NCBI GenBank assembly: GCA_041402045.1
Contig: JAWKSZ010000020.1
Location: forward strand, 1-64,000
Direction: 5' to 3'
Origin: JAGQRJ01 sp041402045
Lineage (GTDB): Bacteria > Planctomycetota > J058
DNA length: 64,000 nucleotides
How positions within the stretch are numbered: position 1 is the first letter of the stretch; each line of letters starts with the position of its first letter. The translations under genes and the position numbers were made by a program. Shown in pieces: positions 38,485 through 47,404 of this stretch. The notes beneath the pieces are model-generated. The model made no database searches and was not told the origin of the DNA. It saw nothing but the letters and a program-made list of their open reading frames with translations.

Positions 38485-39321
38485 ATGATCCGGCCGGCGG
38501 ACCACCCGGAGGCGCGGGAGTGGGACAACGGCACCGTGCGCATGCTGGGGTTCTGGATCGTGAGCGTCGACGGTCCGCTCGCGGTCTGCACACCTCAGAC
38601 GTTGGTCGGCGAGCCGTACACGTCCGGGGAGCGCGCCGAACTCGTGCGGTTCCTGCGCGGCGGGAGCCGCTATCTGCAGTTTCGTGGCTACTCGTGGTGT
38701 CGCTGCGCGTGCGACGCCCCCGTCCCCGAGCTGGGGAGCGGGCACTGGCGGCGGGGGGACTGGGCGTGGCCCGAGGGCTTCGCGCACTACGTGGAGGCCC
38801 ACGGGGTGCGCGTGCCCGAGGAGTTGGAGCGGGCCGCCTTCGACGGCGCGCGGCTCGAGCGCCCCGATTCGTCGGGGCTCGCGTGGTGGATCGCCTGGTG
38901 CACCCGCCGGCTGCCGAGCAACTACACCCAGCGACTGGCTCGCGCTCGCGCGGATCTGGTTCAAGCCCGGCTGCGAGCTCAGGAGGAGGGCGCGGCGGAG
39001 GTGCGCGACGCTGCCAGGGCCATGGAGCGGGCAGAGGGCACGGAGCCCACCCGCTGCCTCAAGCTGGGGTGCGAGGAGCGCGCCCTCACGCGTCGCGCGC
39101 TCTGTGCTTGGCACGTGCTCACGATCAACGGAAACAGCGAGCTCGAGGGGGCGGTCCGCGCCGCCGAAGGCTCGCCGTGCGCCGGTTCCTCGAGAGCCTG
39201 GAGGGAAACGCAGGCGTCAGGAGCTCGACCTAGGCTACGCTTCGGGTCAGGCACCGCAGGCCGCGAGCGCAGACGGCGCAGGGCCCAAGTAGAGGACGAC
39301 GCCCCATGCCCCGAGCCGTGA
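38485..39321 (+). CDS. Hypothetical protein with a C-terminal Cys/His zinc-binding-like motif
   Basis: About 278 residues from the ATG at 38,485. The N-terminal part is Trp-rich (VRMLGFWIVSVDGPLAVCTP, then YLQFRGYSWCRCACD), the middle is helical and charged, and residues about 195-215 hold C-x4-C-x12-C-x2-H (CLKLGCEE...LCAWH), like small treble-clef fingers. The final 60 residues are low-complexity; a frameshift near 39,175 to a frame reading RRFLESLEGNAG is possible, which would end it at about 39,233. Family not recognised. It overlaps the next gene by 16 bp as read. Confidence 0.6.
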   Translation: MIRPADHPEAREWDNGTVRMLGFWIVSVDGPLAVCTPQTLVGEPYTSGERAELVRFLRGGSRYLQFRGYSWCRCACDAPVPELGSGHWRRGDWAWPEGFAHYVEAHGVRVPEELERAAFDGARLERPDSSGLAWWIAWCTRRLPSNYTQRLARARADLVQARLRAQEEGAAEVRDAARAMERAEGTEPTRCLKLGCEERALTRRALCAWHVLTINGNSELEGAVRAAEGSPCAGSSRAWRETQASGARPRLRFGSGTAGRERRRRRAQVEDDAPCPEP

Positions 39322-39914
39322 CCGCAGTGGAGGCCGGGTCCATGGACCAGGACCGGGTCGACGTGGTCCACCTCGGAGGCACCCTCGTCCTGATCCTCGC
39401 GGACGGGGCCGGGGGGCGCGCTGGGGGGACCGAGGCGGCGGACGGTGTGATCCGCCAGGTTCGGGAGGCCGCCAGCGACCTCGTCCTGGGGCGCGTGGAT
39501 CCCGTGGCGCTCCTGACGCGGATCGATCGCGAGCTCGCGCGAGACTCACGGGTCGGCGAGGCGACCGCGGTGCTGGCCCTGCTGGACGGCGGCGAGGTGC
39601 GGGGCGCGAGTGTGGGGGACTCCGGCGCGTGGCTCGTCAGCGAGCAGGGCGTGGTGGACCTGACTGACCGGCAGGTGCGCAAACCCTTGGTGGGATCCGG
39701 TGCGGCGGTGCCCGTGGGATTCGCTGGGGCGTTGGAGGAGCGGAGGCTACTGCTCGCCTCGGACGGCCTGCTCAAGTACGCCGGCCGCGGGAAGCTCCAG
39801 GCGGCCGCGCTCTCGGGTCCGCTCGAGCATGCCAGTCGAACGCTGATCGAAGCCGTGCGGTTGCCGTCGGGCGGGCTCCCGGACGACGTGGCCGTGATCC
39901 TCGGAGTGGGCTGA
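39306..39914 (+). CDS. PP2C-family Ser/Thr protein phosphatase
   Basis: 202 residues. Metal-binding and family motifs: LILADGAGGRAGG (Asp-Gly), GEATAVLALL, GASVGDSGAWL (Gly-Asp), LLLASDGLLKY and DDVAVILGVG. It is at the small end for PP2C domains but has all the metal-ligand blocks. It could reverse phosphorylation by PknB-type kinases such as the two in this window, though they are 25 kb away. The start is uncertain: ATG 39,306, or an in-frame ATG 12 codons downstream (MDQDRVD). A TAGGCT element at about 39,230 could be the promoter. Confidence 0.83.
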   Translation: MPRAVTAVEAGSMDQDRVDVVHLGGTLVLILADGAGGRAGGTEAADGVIRQVREAASDLVLGRVDPVALLTRIDRELARDSRVGEATAVLALLDGGEVRGASVGDSGAWLVSEQGVVDLTDRQVRKPLVGSGAAVPVGFAGALEERRLLLASDGLLKYAGRGKLQAAALSGPLEHASRTLIEAVRLPSGGLPDDVAVILGVG

Positions 39915-40005
39915 TCCCGTCGAGGAGGGGGAGGGGTTGGAGACTCGCGTCCTCTGCGAGTCGAACGGCGGGCTCGCCTCACGTCGGATCTTCCGCGGCA
40001 GCGCA

Positions 40006-40683
40006 CTACAGCAGCCCGTCCAGGTCTCCGCGGAGGTAGCTGCGGAGGGCGATTCTCCGGCCGTTCAGGTGGTTCTCGACCCTCCCCCGTTGCTCTGCCA
40101 CGGTGCGGACCTTGTCTGCCCGCATGCCCGTGCCCACCTGAGTCTTGCGCGCGTGGTCGCGTTGGACGCGCTGGGTCCGTTCTTGCTCGGCCTGGACCCG
40201 GGCGCGCAAGACCGCCAAGGCCAGCTCCCGGTTGCGGTGTTGGCTCTTGGTCTCTGCGGTCGCCTGGAGCCCTGTCGGGAGGTGCGTGACCCGCACCGCC
40301 GAGTCGGTCGTGTTGCGGTGCTGACCCCCAGGCCCGGAGGCCCGGTAGCGCTCGAACTTGAGGTCCGCGGGGTCGAGTCGAACCTCGTGCGGGCGCGGCT
40401 CCCGGAGCACCGCGACCGTGACGGTGCTGGAGTGAACTCGGCCGCGCCTCTCGGTGGGAGGGACGCGCTGCCAGCGGTGTCCGCCAGCCTCGCGGGCGAA
40501 GGCCTCCGCGGCGCCTCTCCCGCGCACCCGAACCGTGGCTGCTCCAGGCTGGACGTCGACGAGCTCGAGCTCCAGCCCCTTTCGTTTGGCGTAGCGCGTA
40601 TAGATCGTGAGTTGCTGCTCAACGAGCAGCTTGGCGTCGTTTCCGCCCTCTCCGGCGCGGATCTCGACGAGCAGGGTATCCAT
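40006..40683 (-). CDS. RF1-like peptide chain release factor lacking domain 1
   Basis: 225 residues; corresponds to domains 2-4 of class I release factors. It begins at LLVEIRAGEGGNDAKL (the RF domain 2 start). RVPPTERRGRVHSSTVTVAV contains PPT (75-77) at the position of the RF1 codon-reading P-x-T. ASGPGGQHRNTTDSAV carries the catalytic GGQ (119-121), and the C-terminal helix is rich in Arg and Gln. The usual 100-residue N-terminal domain is absent, and the ATG at 40,683 with GAGAGG upstream excludes a longer form. It may be a rescue factor or accessory release factor rather than the housekeeping RF1. GGQ is followed by HRN instead of the common HVN. Confidence 0.87.
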   Translation of the reverse strand: MDTLLVEIRAGEGGNDAKLLVEQQLTIYTRYAKRKGLELELVDVQPGAATVRVRGRGAAEAFAREAGGHRWQRVPPTERRGRVHSSTVTVAVLREPRPHEVRLDPADLKFERYRASGPGGQHRNTTDSAVRVTHLPTGLQATAETKSQHRNRELALAVLRARVQAEQERTQRVQRDHARKTQVGTGMRADKVRTVAEQRGRVENHLNGRRIALRSYLRGDLDGLL

Positions 40684-40977
40684 GGGTTCCTCTCGAGTGG
40701 GTGGGGGTGACTTCGGGTGCGGAAGGCCGAAGTCCCACTCAGGAGGGGGCGCTGTCTGGTTTACGGAAGCCGGGCGTCAGGCTGCGAGCGCCAAGGTCAA
40801 AGCCAGTCCAGGCCTCGTCGCGCGGGGTTCAGGGGAGCGTTCAACGGTCGCGGTGCGAGGAACTGAGCCACGTGGCCTCCGGGGGGACACCTCAAGACGC
40901 CCACGCTGCGGGGGGCTGTCACGCGGTCTACGCCGGGCGCCCTGGCGCGTCTCCTCGCCCCTGGGCACCCGGGGCCC

Positions 40978-41660
40978 ATGTCGGACTGGCCCTTCCCCGA
41001 TCCAGAGGACACCGCGTGCATGACGCTGCGGCAGATCCTGTGCGGCGAGCAACCGATCCTGCAGGTTCACCGTGACCTGGACGACGGCATGTTCCTGTTC
41101 TCGAGTGGCGGGCGGGTCTCCAAAGAGGACGCGCGGCTCGTCTCGCTGGGGTCCATGCTCGAACGTGACGCGAGCTTGCGCGGCGTGGCGGCCTTGCCGC
41201 CGGGGGGCACGGCGACGCGCCTCGGCCCTTCGGCTGCATGGAAGTGGACCCTTCCAGGCCAGGAAGACATGCGTCTGGGTCGTCGCGTCGAGGACCGCCC
41301 GGGTGGCTGGACCGCGGAGCGCTACGAAGCATGGCTGGACGAGGCCGTGGAGCGTCTTCGGGCAAAGCGGGAGACCCTCCGGGAGCTCCACGGGATCGGG
41401 AGCTACCCCCGCTTCGACTGCGACCTGGAGGCGGGGACGCTCACCTTCAGCGGGGACGCTCGGGGGGAGCTCGTCGCGTTGGTCCAAGTCGTGGGCAGCC
41501 ACTCGGCCCTCACCGACACGTGGCTCTGGGGTTGGGCGAACCCCCACCTCCCGGAAAGCTGTTGGGGGGCTACGGAGACCGTGCGGACCTTCGGCGAGGA
41601 GCGCGGTCTGCTGGAGTTGACGACGCCGAAGTGGACCGCGGACGAGGTCGACGGCTGCCG
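40978..41660 (+). pseudogene. Two-module DUF6882-type protein, C-terminus decayed
   Basis: The ATG at 40,978 opens a first module (WPFPDPEDTACMTLRQIL, then DDGMFLFSSGGRVSKEDAR) resembling small orphan or immunity-type proteins. A second, DUF6882-like module follows (AWLDEAVERLRAKRETL, GIGSYPRFDCDLEAG, ALTDTWLWGWANPHLPESC). The usual last 50-70 residues of that domain are missing: after TTPKWTADEVDG (about 41,655) the frame continues to 42,093 as low-complexity Arg/Gly sequence that overlaps the next gene. A frameshift or truncation near 41,650 is likely. Confidence 0.55.
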
Positions 41661-41805
41661 GAGAGCACCAGCTCGAGGGGGTGGGAGGCGGAGGCGGGAG
41701 GGGCTGAGGTCACGGACGCGTCCTCTCGGGATCCTACAGTCCCGTGGACCGACGCTCAGCCCGGTCGCCTCGAGGGGAGCGGCGGACCGCAACCAGGCGC
41801 CCTGC

Positions 41806-41811
41806 TACCCT
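41806..41811 (+). promoter_or_regulatory. Possible -10 element
   Basis: TACCCT precedes the GTG at 41,832 by 20 nt, leaving a leader of about 13 nt that includes GCAGGAGGG. Confidence 0.3.
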
Positions 41812-41831
41812 GGCCTGGAGCAGGAGGGCGC

Positions 41832-42314
41832 GTGGGCAAAAGGACGGTGGCAGGGGTGGCGGTGGTCGTGGCGCTCCTGGGCGGCGGGGCAGCCCTGGTT
41901 CGCCACCAACGGCTCGCGGCCGCGGAGGCCGAGCGTCGGGAGGCGGTCGACCGTTCTGCGCAGGAGCACGCCGCCGCCTTCGGCGAGTGGACGGAGGAGC
42001 TCGAGAGCGCGCTCGTCCACCTCGAGAACGCGCAGGCGATCCAGCGCACGATCCGTAGGTTGGAGGGAGTGCCCGCGGGCCTGGAGGCCATGAGCCGCTC
42101 GGAGGAGGCCGCCTTCGTCGCGCTCCAGAGCGCCGGCCGGCTCCCGCAGGACGACGCTCTGCTGGAGCTCGCCAGCGCGTACCGCGAGTCGGTCCACCTC
42201 GCCGAGCAGCACCTCAAGGTTGGCGAGCCGGAGCGCTCACGCGAACTCTATCGGGGCGCGGTGTTCCAGTTGCTCCAGGGGGTCGAGGCCATGCGCGCGC
42301 GGCTCGTCGAGTGA
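41832..42314 (+). CDS. Membrane-anchored coiled-coil protein
   Basis: 160 residues: an N-terminal helix (VAGVAVVVALLGGGAALV, residues 6-23) and a long, charged alpha-helical remainder (AEAERREAVDRSAQEHAA and so on) likely to form a coiled coil in the periplasm. No family recognised. The GTG at 41,832 is supported by GGAGG four nucleotides upstream and by the start of the membrane helix; the upstream open frame belongs to the decayed gene before it. Confidence 0.65.
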   Translation: MGKRTVAGVAVVVALLGGGAALVRHQRLAAAEAERREAVDRSAQEHAAAFGEWTEELESALVHLENAQAIQRTIRRLEGVPAGLEAMSRSEEAAFVALQSAGRLPQDDALLELASAYRESVHLAEQHLKVGEPERSRELYRGAVFQLLQGVEAMRARLVE

Positions 42315-42528
42315 GGCACCTGCCGCGCGCCATGGGTCGCTTCGGCATGGAGGTGGCCCTGTCCGGCTACGCACCCGAGCCATACCCCCGAGGGTTTCGA
42401 GGCGCGGAGGCGCGCGACCGTCGACGACCCCTCCGCTGAGCCCTCGCCGTCGTGAACGCCTGTACGGGCCGGGGGGGATCTGCCTCTTCACCTGAGCTGC
42501 GTCGGGTAGCGTGAACTCGGAGCGCGAC

Positions 42529-43627
42529 ATGGACCCTCCTCCCGCCGAACGCCGACCCGGGTTGCTCGCGGCCCTGGTGCTCTCCTTCGCCGGCATGGGC
42601 GTGGCTGTGCTCCTTGTGCTGACCGCGCTCTGCGTCTACGCCGGCGTGCCGCTGCTCGGCGCCTACTGCCTGGCCGGGATCGTCTACGGGGTCGCGGCTG
42701 GCGTCGCGGCCTGGACCCGGAGCCCGCGCCGCCGGAGGGGAGCGCGGAGCGTGCTCGTTGCAGGCTCGTGCCTCCTGCTGGGGATCGTCCGGGCCCTGGT
42801 CGCGCGCGGTGGAAGGCTCGCTCGTCGAGGATCGGACGCTCCCCGGCTACGGCGGAGGGCAGCCCTGGTTCGGGGGGATCCCCGAGGACGAGCTCGTGCG
42901 CCTCGGGTCCTGGGTCATGTCCACCCCCGGGGAGCGTCGACGCTCGGTCGAGGCCGGGTGCTTCGACGGTTGCTACGCGCGGATCGCCGAGGAGCGCGTG
43001 CTCCCCGACCGCTCTTCGCGGGTCCTCGACACCTGGCTCTTCGACCGCGGCCACTACTGGCTCGCGGCGCCCGAGGGGCCCGGCCCGTTCCCGCTCCTGG
43101 TGTTCTTGCACGGGAACGCGGGCCCGTTCCAGTTCTATCCCCACGCCCTGGCGCAGACGGCGAACGAGGCGGGCTACGCCGTGGCCTTCCCCTCCTGGGG
43201 CTTCGGGGTCTGGGATCGGCCGGCGGGCTACGCGCGGGTCGAGGCGGTCGTCGCCGCCGTCGAGGCCGAGCTCTCGATCGACCCGGAGCGCGTGGTGGTG
43301 GGCGGGCTCTCCGCCGGTGGGTTCGGCGCGCTGGGGGCGATCGCGCACCCGAGCGGTTCCAGGCCTGCCTGATCGTCTCCGGGACGTCTCGGCGCGCGAC
43401 CGCGGACCCCTTCCTGGGCGCCCGCTGCTCTTGCTCCATGGGGGAGCTGGACGATCAGGTCCCCGCGGCGCCGGCGGCCGCCTTGGCCGCGCAGGTCTCG
43501 GCGGCGGGAGGCCCGTGCGCTACGTCGCCTACCCCGACGCCGACCACTACCTCTCCTGCTCACCCGCCAGGGCGCCGTGCTGCAGGAGATCCGGCGCTGG
43601 CTGGTCGAGGTCGCCGGGGCGCGCTGA
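42529..43627 (+). pseudogene. Membrane-anchored alpha/beta hydrolase, at least three frameshifts
   Basis: Frame 1 from ATG 42,529 encodes two or three membrane helices (LLAALVLSFAGMGVAVLLVL and on). Near 42,770 it changes to a frame with the hydrolase: LLVFLHGNAGPFQFYPHALA (oxyanion side), VVVGGLSAGGFGALGAI (Ser nucleophile). Near 43,350 it changes again (FQACLIVSGTS, then LDDQVPA supplying Asp), and once more before YPDADHYL (His). All catalytic parts are present, so the gene was recently functional or the shifts are sequence errors. TAGCGT at 42,508-42,513 could be its -10. Substrate unknown; secreted or membrane-bound esterase/peptidase is possible. Confidence 0.68.
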
Positions 43628-43691
43628 ACCTTCCGAGCCCGCGAGGTTGGTGCAATGCAGGGCATGAGCGACGCTCCCCGACCCCGCTGAC

Positions 43692-44200
43692 GTGACCGCC
43701 CAGGCCCGCGCCCTGGATCTGGCCGCGAGCAGCGCGCCCCTGGAGCGAGTCTTCGAGGAGCTGGTCCGGGGGATCGAGGCGGCGGCCGAGCCCAGGGTCT
43801 TGGGTTCGATCCTGCTCCACGGACGAGGCCGGCGAGCGCCTGCGCCACGGCGCGGCCCCAGCCCTGCCGCCCGCCTACTGCAGGCGATCGACGGGATCGA
43901 GATCGGCCCGACCGCCGGCTCCTGCGGTCGAGCCGCCTACAGCGGCCCTATCATTATGGTTCGCGACGTGGCCACCGACCCTGTGGCGCGACTACCAAGC
44001 ACCTGGCGCTGGCCCACGGCCTGCGCGCCTGCTGGTCGACGCCGATCCTCAGCGCGTCGCAGGCCGTGCTCGGCACCTTCGCGCTGTATCACGGCGAGCC
44101 GCGCTCGCCCACGATCGAGGAGCGGACCCTGGTGGCGCGCCTCTGCGAGACCGCGGCGGAGATCCTCGAGCGCGCGGGGGCGCCCAAGGGCGCGAGCTAG
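43692..44200 (+). pseudogene. GAF-domain protein, frameshifted
   Basis: GTG at 43,692. Pieces in three frames assemble to one GAF domain: PLERVFEELVRGIEAAAEPR, IDGIEIGPTAGSCGRAAYSG, VRDVATDP, then LALAHGLRACWSTPILSA, LGTFALYHGEPRSPTIEER and a helix ending RAGAPKGAS before TAG at 44,200. GAF domains sense small ligands or redox state, often in two-component or PAS-linked proteins. Here the domain stands alone, unless frameshifts have cut off an output domain; none is seen after the stop. Confidence 0.62.
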
Positions 44201-44312
44201 GGCTCTCAGCGCGACAGTGGGCTGACGTTTCCCGGAGGCCGACCCGCTCGCGTGAGGATCCCTAGGCTCGGGTGTCCAATCCCTCGCGCGAGCGACGACA
44301 CCGAGGCATGCC

Positions 44313-44549
44313 ATGGCGGACGCGGACCTGCGCGGTCTGGAGCGTCGCTGGCGGTTCGCTGGACGGACCGGGGAGGGGGCCGCCTTCCTGGTCGCGCGCC
44401 TGCACCCGCGCGGGCGAACTCTCCCGGCCCTGACCGGCGGCCTTCCTCGAGCATGCGCCCTCCCGAAGGCCTGTCAGGGGCTCGAGCTCCCCGTCCCCGC
44501 GGAGCGGGACGCCGACTTCGACCGCTGGTTGGGGGTCCTCGCCGAGTGA
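44313..44549 (+). CDS. Short helical protein or 5' fragment of a larger broken gene
   Basis: 78 residues from the ATG at 44,313 (MADADLRGLERRWRFAGRTG and on). The N-terminus resembles the module at 34,629 (LREAERRFKATGSVED). The last part (DADFDRWLGVLAE) stops at a TGA that overlaps a GTG opening the next frame (VRLPVAVRCALAVAGV), so both may be pieces of one gene split by a frameshift. A TAGGCT at 44,263-44,268 could be its promoter. No function can be assigned. Confidence 0.45.
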   Translation: MADADLRGLERRWRFAGRTGEGAAFLVARLHPRGRTLPALTGGLPRACALPKACQGLELPVPAERDADFDRWLGVLAE

Positions 44550-45705
44550 GGCTCCCGGTCGCCGTGCGCTGCGCGCTCGCGGTGGCGGGGGTCACCTTCG
44601 AGCGCGGGGATCGTGGACCCCGCGCGCTCGGGCTGGTGGACGCGCTGCGGACCTGGGTCGACGGGCCCAGCCTTCACGCATACGCGCGGGTTCGAGGCCC
44701 GGCTCCGTGCGTGCGAGGAAGAGCCGGCCTGGGCCCCCAGCCGACGAAGGAGCGATCGCGGTAGGGACCGCCCTCAGCACCGGTCGCGCGGTGGTGGACG
44801 ACCACGTGTTCTGGGCGACCGGCGTGACCTGGATCGTGTGGACGTGGCCAGACCCTGGCTGGCCGCGGGAGGTGCGGGCCGGCGAGCTGCGGGAGGTCGT
44901 GCGCGCAGCGCTGCTGAGCTGGGGGCTCGACCGGCGTTCCGCGTGCGCACCGTCGCGTGATCCGTTGGCCGCGCAGGTCCAGGGGGGAACGCTCGGCGGT
45001 GAGCGGGTGGTCCTCGCCGCCTACCTCGGCGTCGAGGCCGCCCTCGAGGCGCTGGGCCCCGAAGCTCCCGCCAGGGAGCCCGACCCCGTGGCGTGGGCCG
45101 AGGGCCTCGTGCAGGGGTCGGGCTCGACGTTGCGCCGAGTCGCCTGGGCAGTGGGTGCGCTCGTCCTCCCCGCGTGTGAACTGCGTGAGCGCAGCGTGCT
45201 GCCGGCGAGAGCGGTCAAGCGCCTGCGAACTTTGTGCGAGGCGCGCTCGGAGCGGGCCAATCGCCGCGCCTTGGACTGCCTGGAGGGGCTCTTGCGCCTG
45301 GCACGCCGAGCGCCGCCGAGCGCGCGGCCGTGGGTGCAGGTGTTCGTGCACGCCCTCACGATCCCTTGGTTCGTGGACCCCTTTCCCTGGGAGGAGGACG
45401 ACGACACGGAGGACCTGATCCTGCGCTCGTGGAGCGGGGAGACGGGGGTCCAACTCGACGCGGAGGCGTGGTATCTGCGGGTCCAAGGCTGCGACGGGTC
45501 GCCGGTCGCGCGCGTGGAGTATCAGGGAGTGGCGGACCTCACCCAGGAACAGGCGCTGCGCCGCGCCCTAGCGAGTTTGGTGCGGGCCGTGCTTCAGGTG
45601 GGCGTGAGTGCCGAGGCGCTCCGCGCCCGGATCCGGGACGAGGTCGGCGGCTGGGCGCTCTCGGAGGCGAGCCGCGGCGAACTGGTGGCGTTCAACCGGC
45701 GCTAG
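44546..45705 (+). pseudogene. Hypothetical helical protein, frameshifted near its start
   Basis: Frame from the GTG at 44,546 (RCALAVAGVTFERGDRGPRA, then DALRTWVDGPS) passes through a second frame (FEARLRACEEEPAW, about 44,690) into an intact third frame from about 44,750 to 45,705: DDHVFWATGVTWIVWTWPDP, VVLAAYLGVEAALEALGPEA, LRRVAWAVGALVLPACELRE, LRTLCEARSERANRRALDCL, ending ELVAFNRR. The length of the intact part is about 318 residues. The helical, Trp-containing style resembles large orphan families of Planctomycetota and Myxococcota, but I cannot name it. No signal peptide or membrane helix. Confidence 0.5.
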
Positions 45706-45779
45706 CGCGCGGCTCTGGCGCTACGGTGCGGCGTGGGCGGCCAAGGGATCGGGGTCTCCCAGCGCCCAGGGCAGGAGCT

Positions 45780-46006
45780 CGTTCGAGAGTGCGCGCTGGG
45801 TCGAGTTCGTGATCGGCGACGACCAGGGCCTGGAGGCGCCGGGGTCGGTGTGGCTGAGCTTCACCCCCGAGGGCAAGGTCACGCGTCTCGTGCAGGAGTT
45901 CGACGCGGGGGTCGTGCTCGCGGCCATGCCGCCCGAGCAGGCCGCGGAGATCGCCTTCGGGCGCGAAGTGTCCGGGTTCGAGCCGGACGGACCGCAGGAG
46001 GTCTAG
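45780..46006 (+). pseudogene. C-terminal fragment of an unidentified small protein
   Basis: Readable protein-like sequence (WVEFVIGDDQGLEAPGSVWL, then FTPEGKVTRLVQEFDAGVVL) ends at a TAG at 46,006. Upstream the frame turns into Arg/Ser-rich noise, so the N-terminus is missing or shifted. The shape (GSVWLSFTPEGKVTRLVQEFD) recalls the last strands of an NTF2/SnoaL-like fold. Confidence 0.35.
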
Positions 46007-46089
46007 CCGGCGCCTTCTCCAGCCCTTTATCGAGGGGGTGTTGCCAGCGGCCGCCTCGCAGGCCAGAGTGCACGGTCCCTGGAGGTCCC

Positions 46090-47343
46090 ATGCCGCGATT
46101 CGCCCGTCTTCCCCTGGCTCTCGCCCTCGTCCTGCCTTCGGTGGCAGGCAGCGCGCTCGCGCAGTCCCCGGCGGCGCCGGGCGCGACGATCACCTTCGAC
46201 GGCACGCTGAACGCCGACCTCGAGCTGCAGGGCGACCCTCGGCGTGGCGTGGTCGAGTTCAGCAACACCCCGAGCGGGGAGCTCGGTCAGGCGCTGAAGT
46301 TCCTCGCGGGCGAGCAGGTCGTGGTCCGCGGTGAATACAAGGGGTCGCAGGTCCTGGTCGACGGCGACGGGCAGGTGACCGAGGTGCGCTCGCGGGTGCG
46401 CGCGACCGAGATCGTCTCCCCGGCCTACCTCGGCAGCGCCGAGGGCGTGGTCCTGTTCCGGGCGGGGACGGGCAAGCTCTACCTGCGCGACGGCGACGGC
46501 CTCGAGGCCGAGGGCTACACGATCAAGAACCTCCCGGCGGAGGTCCTGCTCAACCTGCGCAACGTGCAGCTCAAGTTCGCCGCGTTTCGCTTCGACGGGA
46601 CCCGCGAGCTGAAGCTGGTCTCGCTGCGCTGCCGCGTGCGCCTGCCCGGCTTCCTCTCGGACGCGACCCTGGCCAAGGTTGGCCCCAACGCGGGGCTGAA
46701 GCCGGGGGACGAGCTGGCCCTGCGGGTGCCGACCCTCAAGGTGTGGACCCGGGGCAAGCCGACCCTCGAGACCTTCGTCGACCCCGCCGATCCCCAGGCC
46801 TTCCGCGCCGTGGACCGCAGCAAGGGCGAGTTCCTGTTCGGCGAGGTCAAGACCAAGGACGGGCGCCACGGCTTCGCGCCGCTGTGGAAGCTGTGGCTCG
46901 GCCGGGGGAGCGGCCACGGCGAGGCGGGGCCCGGGGTGACCGGGGCGCTGGGCGACGCCACCGGGGGGCAGGACGCGGGGGACGTCCAGGCGCGGATCCT
47001 GGCCTACCTGCGCGCGGTCCACGAGGAGCACGTCGAGTCCGCCTATACCTGGGCCCTCGAGGACGCGAAGGACGACGCGGCCAAGATCGCGTCGCTGAAG
47101 GCGTCGAAGCAGGAGGACCTCGAGGCCTTCGAGTACCACGCCAACGCCCAGGGTGACCTGGACCCGTTCGACGGCTGGGTGTCGGACGACGAGTGGCAGG
47201 ACGAGTACGGCGTCGAGGCCAAGGACGTCGTGGTCTACAGCCTCTCGTGGTACACCGCGCCCGAGGGGATCGGGCTCAGCCAGTACTTCGCCTTCGACAC
47301 GACCACCGGCGCCCTTGTCACCGAGAGCGATATCTGGGACTGA
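46090..47343 (+). CDS. Secreted protein of unknown function
   Basis: 417 residues with a clear signal peptide (MPRFARLPLALALVLPSVAG, cleavage near ALAQ). The body has a beta-rich first part (residues 30-260; for example VVVRGEYKGSQVLVDGDGQV and LYLRDGDGLEAEGYTIKNL) and a more acidic C-terminal part from about residue 310 (ILAYLRAVHEEHVESAYTWA through SQYFAFDTTTGALVTESDIW). Family not recognised. ATG 46,090 has GGAGG four nucleotides upstream. It converges with the serine hydrolase gene; a hairpin lies between. Confidence 0.72.
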   Translation: MPRFARLPLALALVLPSVAGSALAQSPAAPGATITFDGTLNADLELQGDPRRGVVEFSNTPSGELGQALKFLAGEQVVVRGEYKGSQVLVDGDGQVTEVRSRVRATEIVSPAYLGSAEGVVLFRAGTGKLYLRDGDGLEAEGYTIKNLPAEVLLNLRNVQLKFAAFRFDGTRELKLVSLRCRVRLPGFLSDATLAKVGPNAGLKPGDELALRVPTLKVWTRGKPTLETFVDPADPQAFRAVDRSKGEFLFGEVKTKDGRHGFAPLWKLWLGRGSGHGEAGPGVTGALGDATGGQDAGDVQARILAYLRAVHEEHVESAYTWALEDAKDDAAKIASLKASKQEDLEAFEYHANAQGDLDPFDGWVSDDEWQDEYGVEAKDVVVYSLSWYTAPEGIGLSQYFAFDTTTGALVTESDIWD

Positions 47344-47371
47344 GCGCGGCCGCCTGACGTTCGTCGCTGCT

Positions 47372-47398
47372 CGAGGGGTCGGCTCGCCGATCCCCTCG
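47372..47398. terminator. Bidirectional hairpin between convergent genes
   Basis: CGAGGGGTCGG (47,372-47,382) pairs with CCGATCCCCTCG (47,387-47,398) with one bulged base around a CTCG loop. It sits in the 61-bp gap between two convergent stops. Confidence 0.6.
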
Positions 47399-47404
47399 CG
47401 TCGT

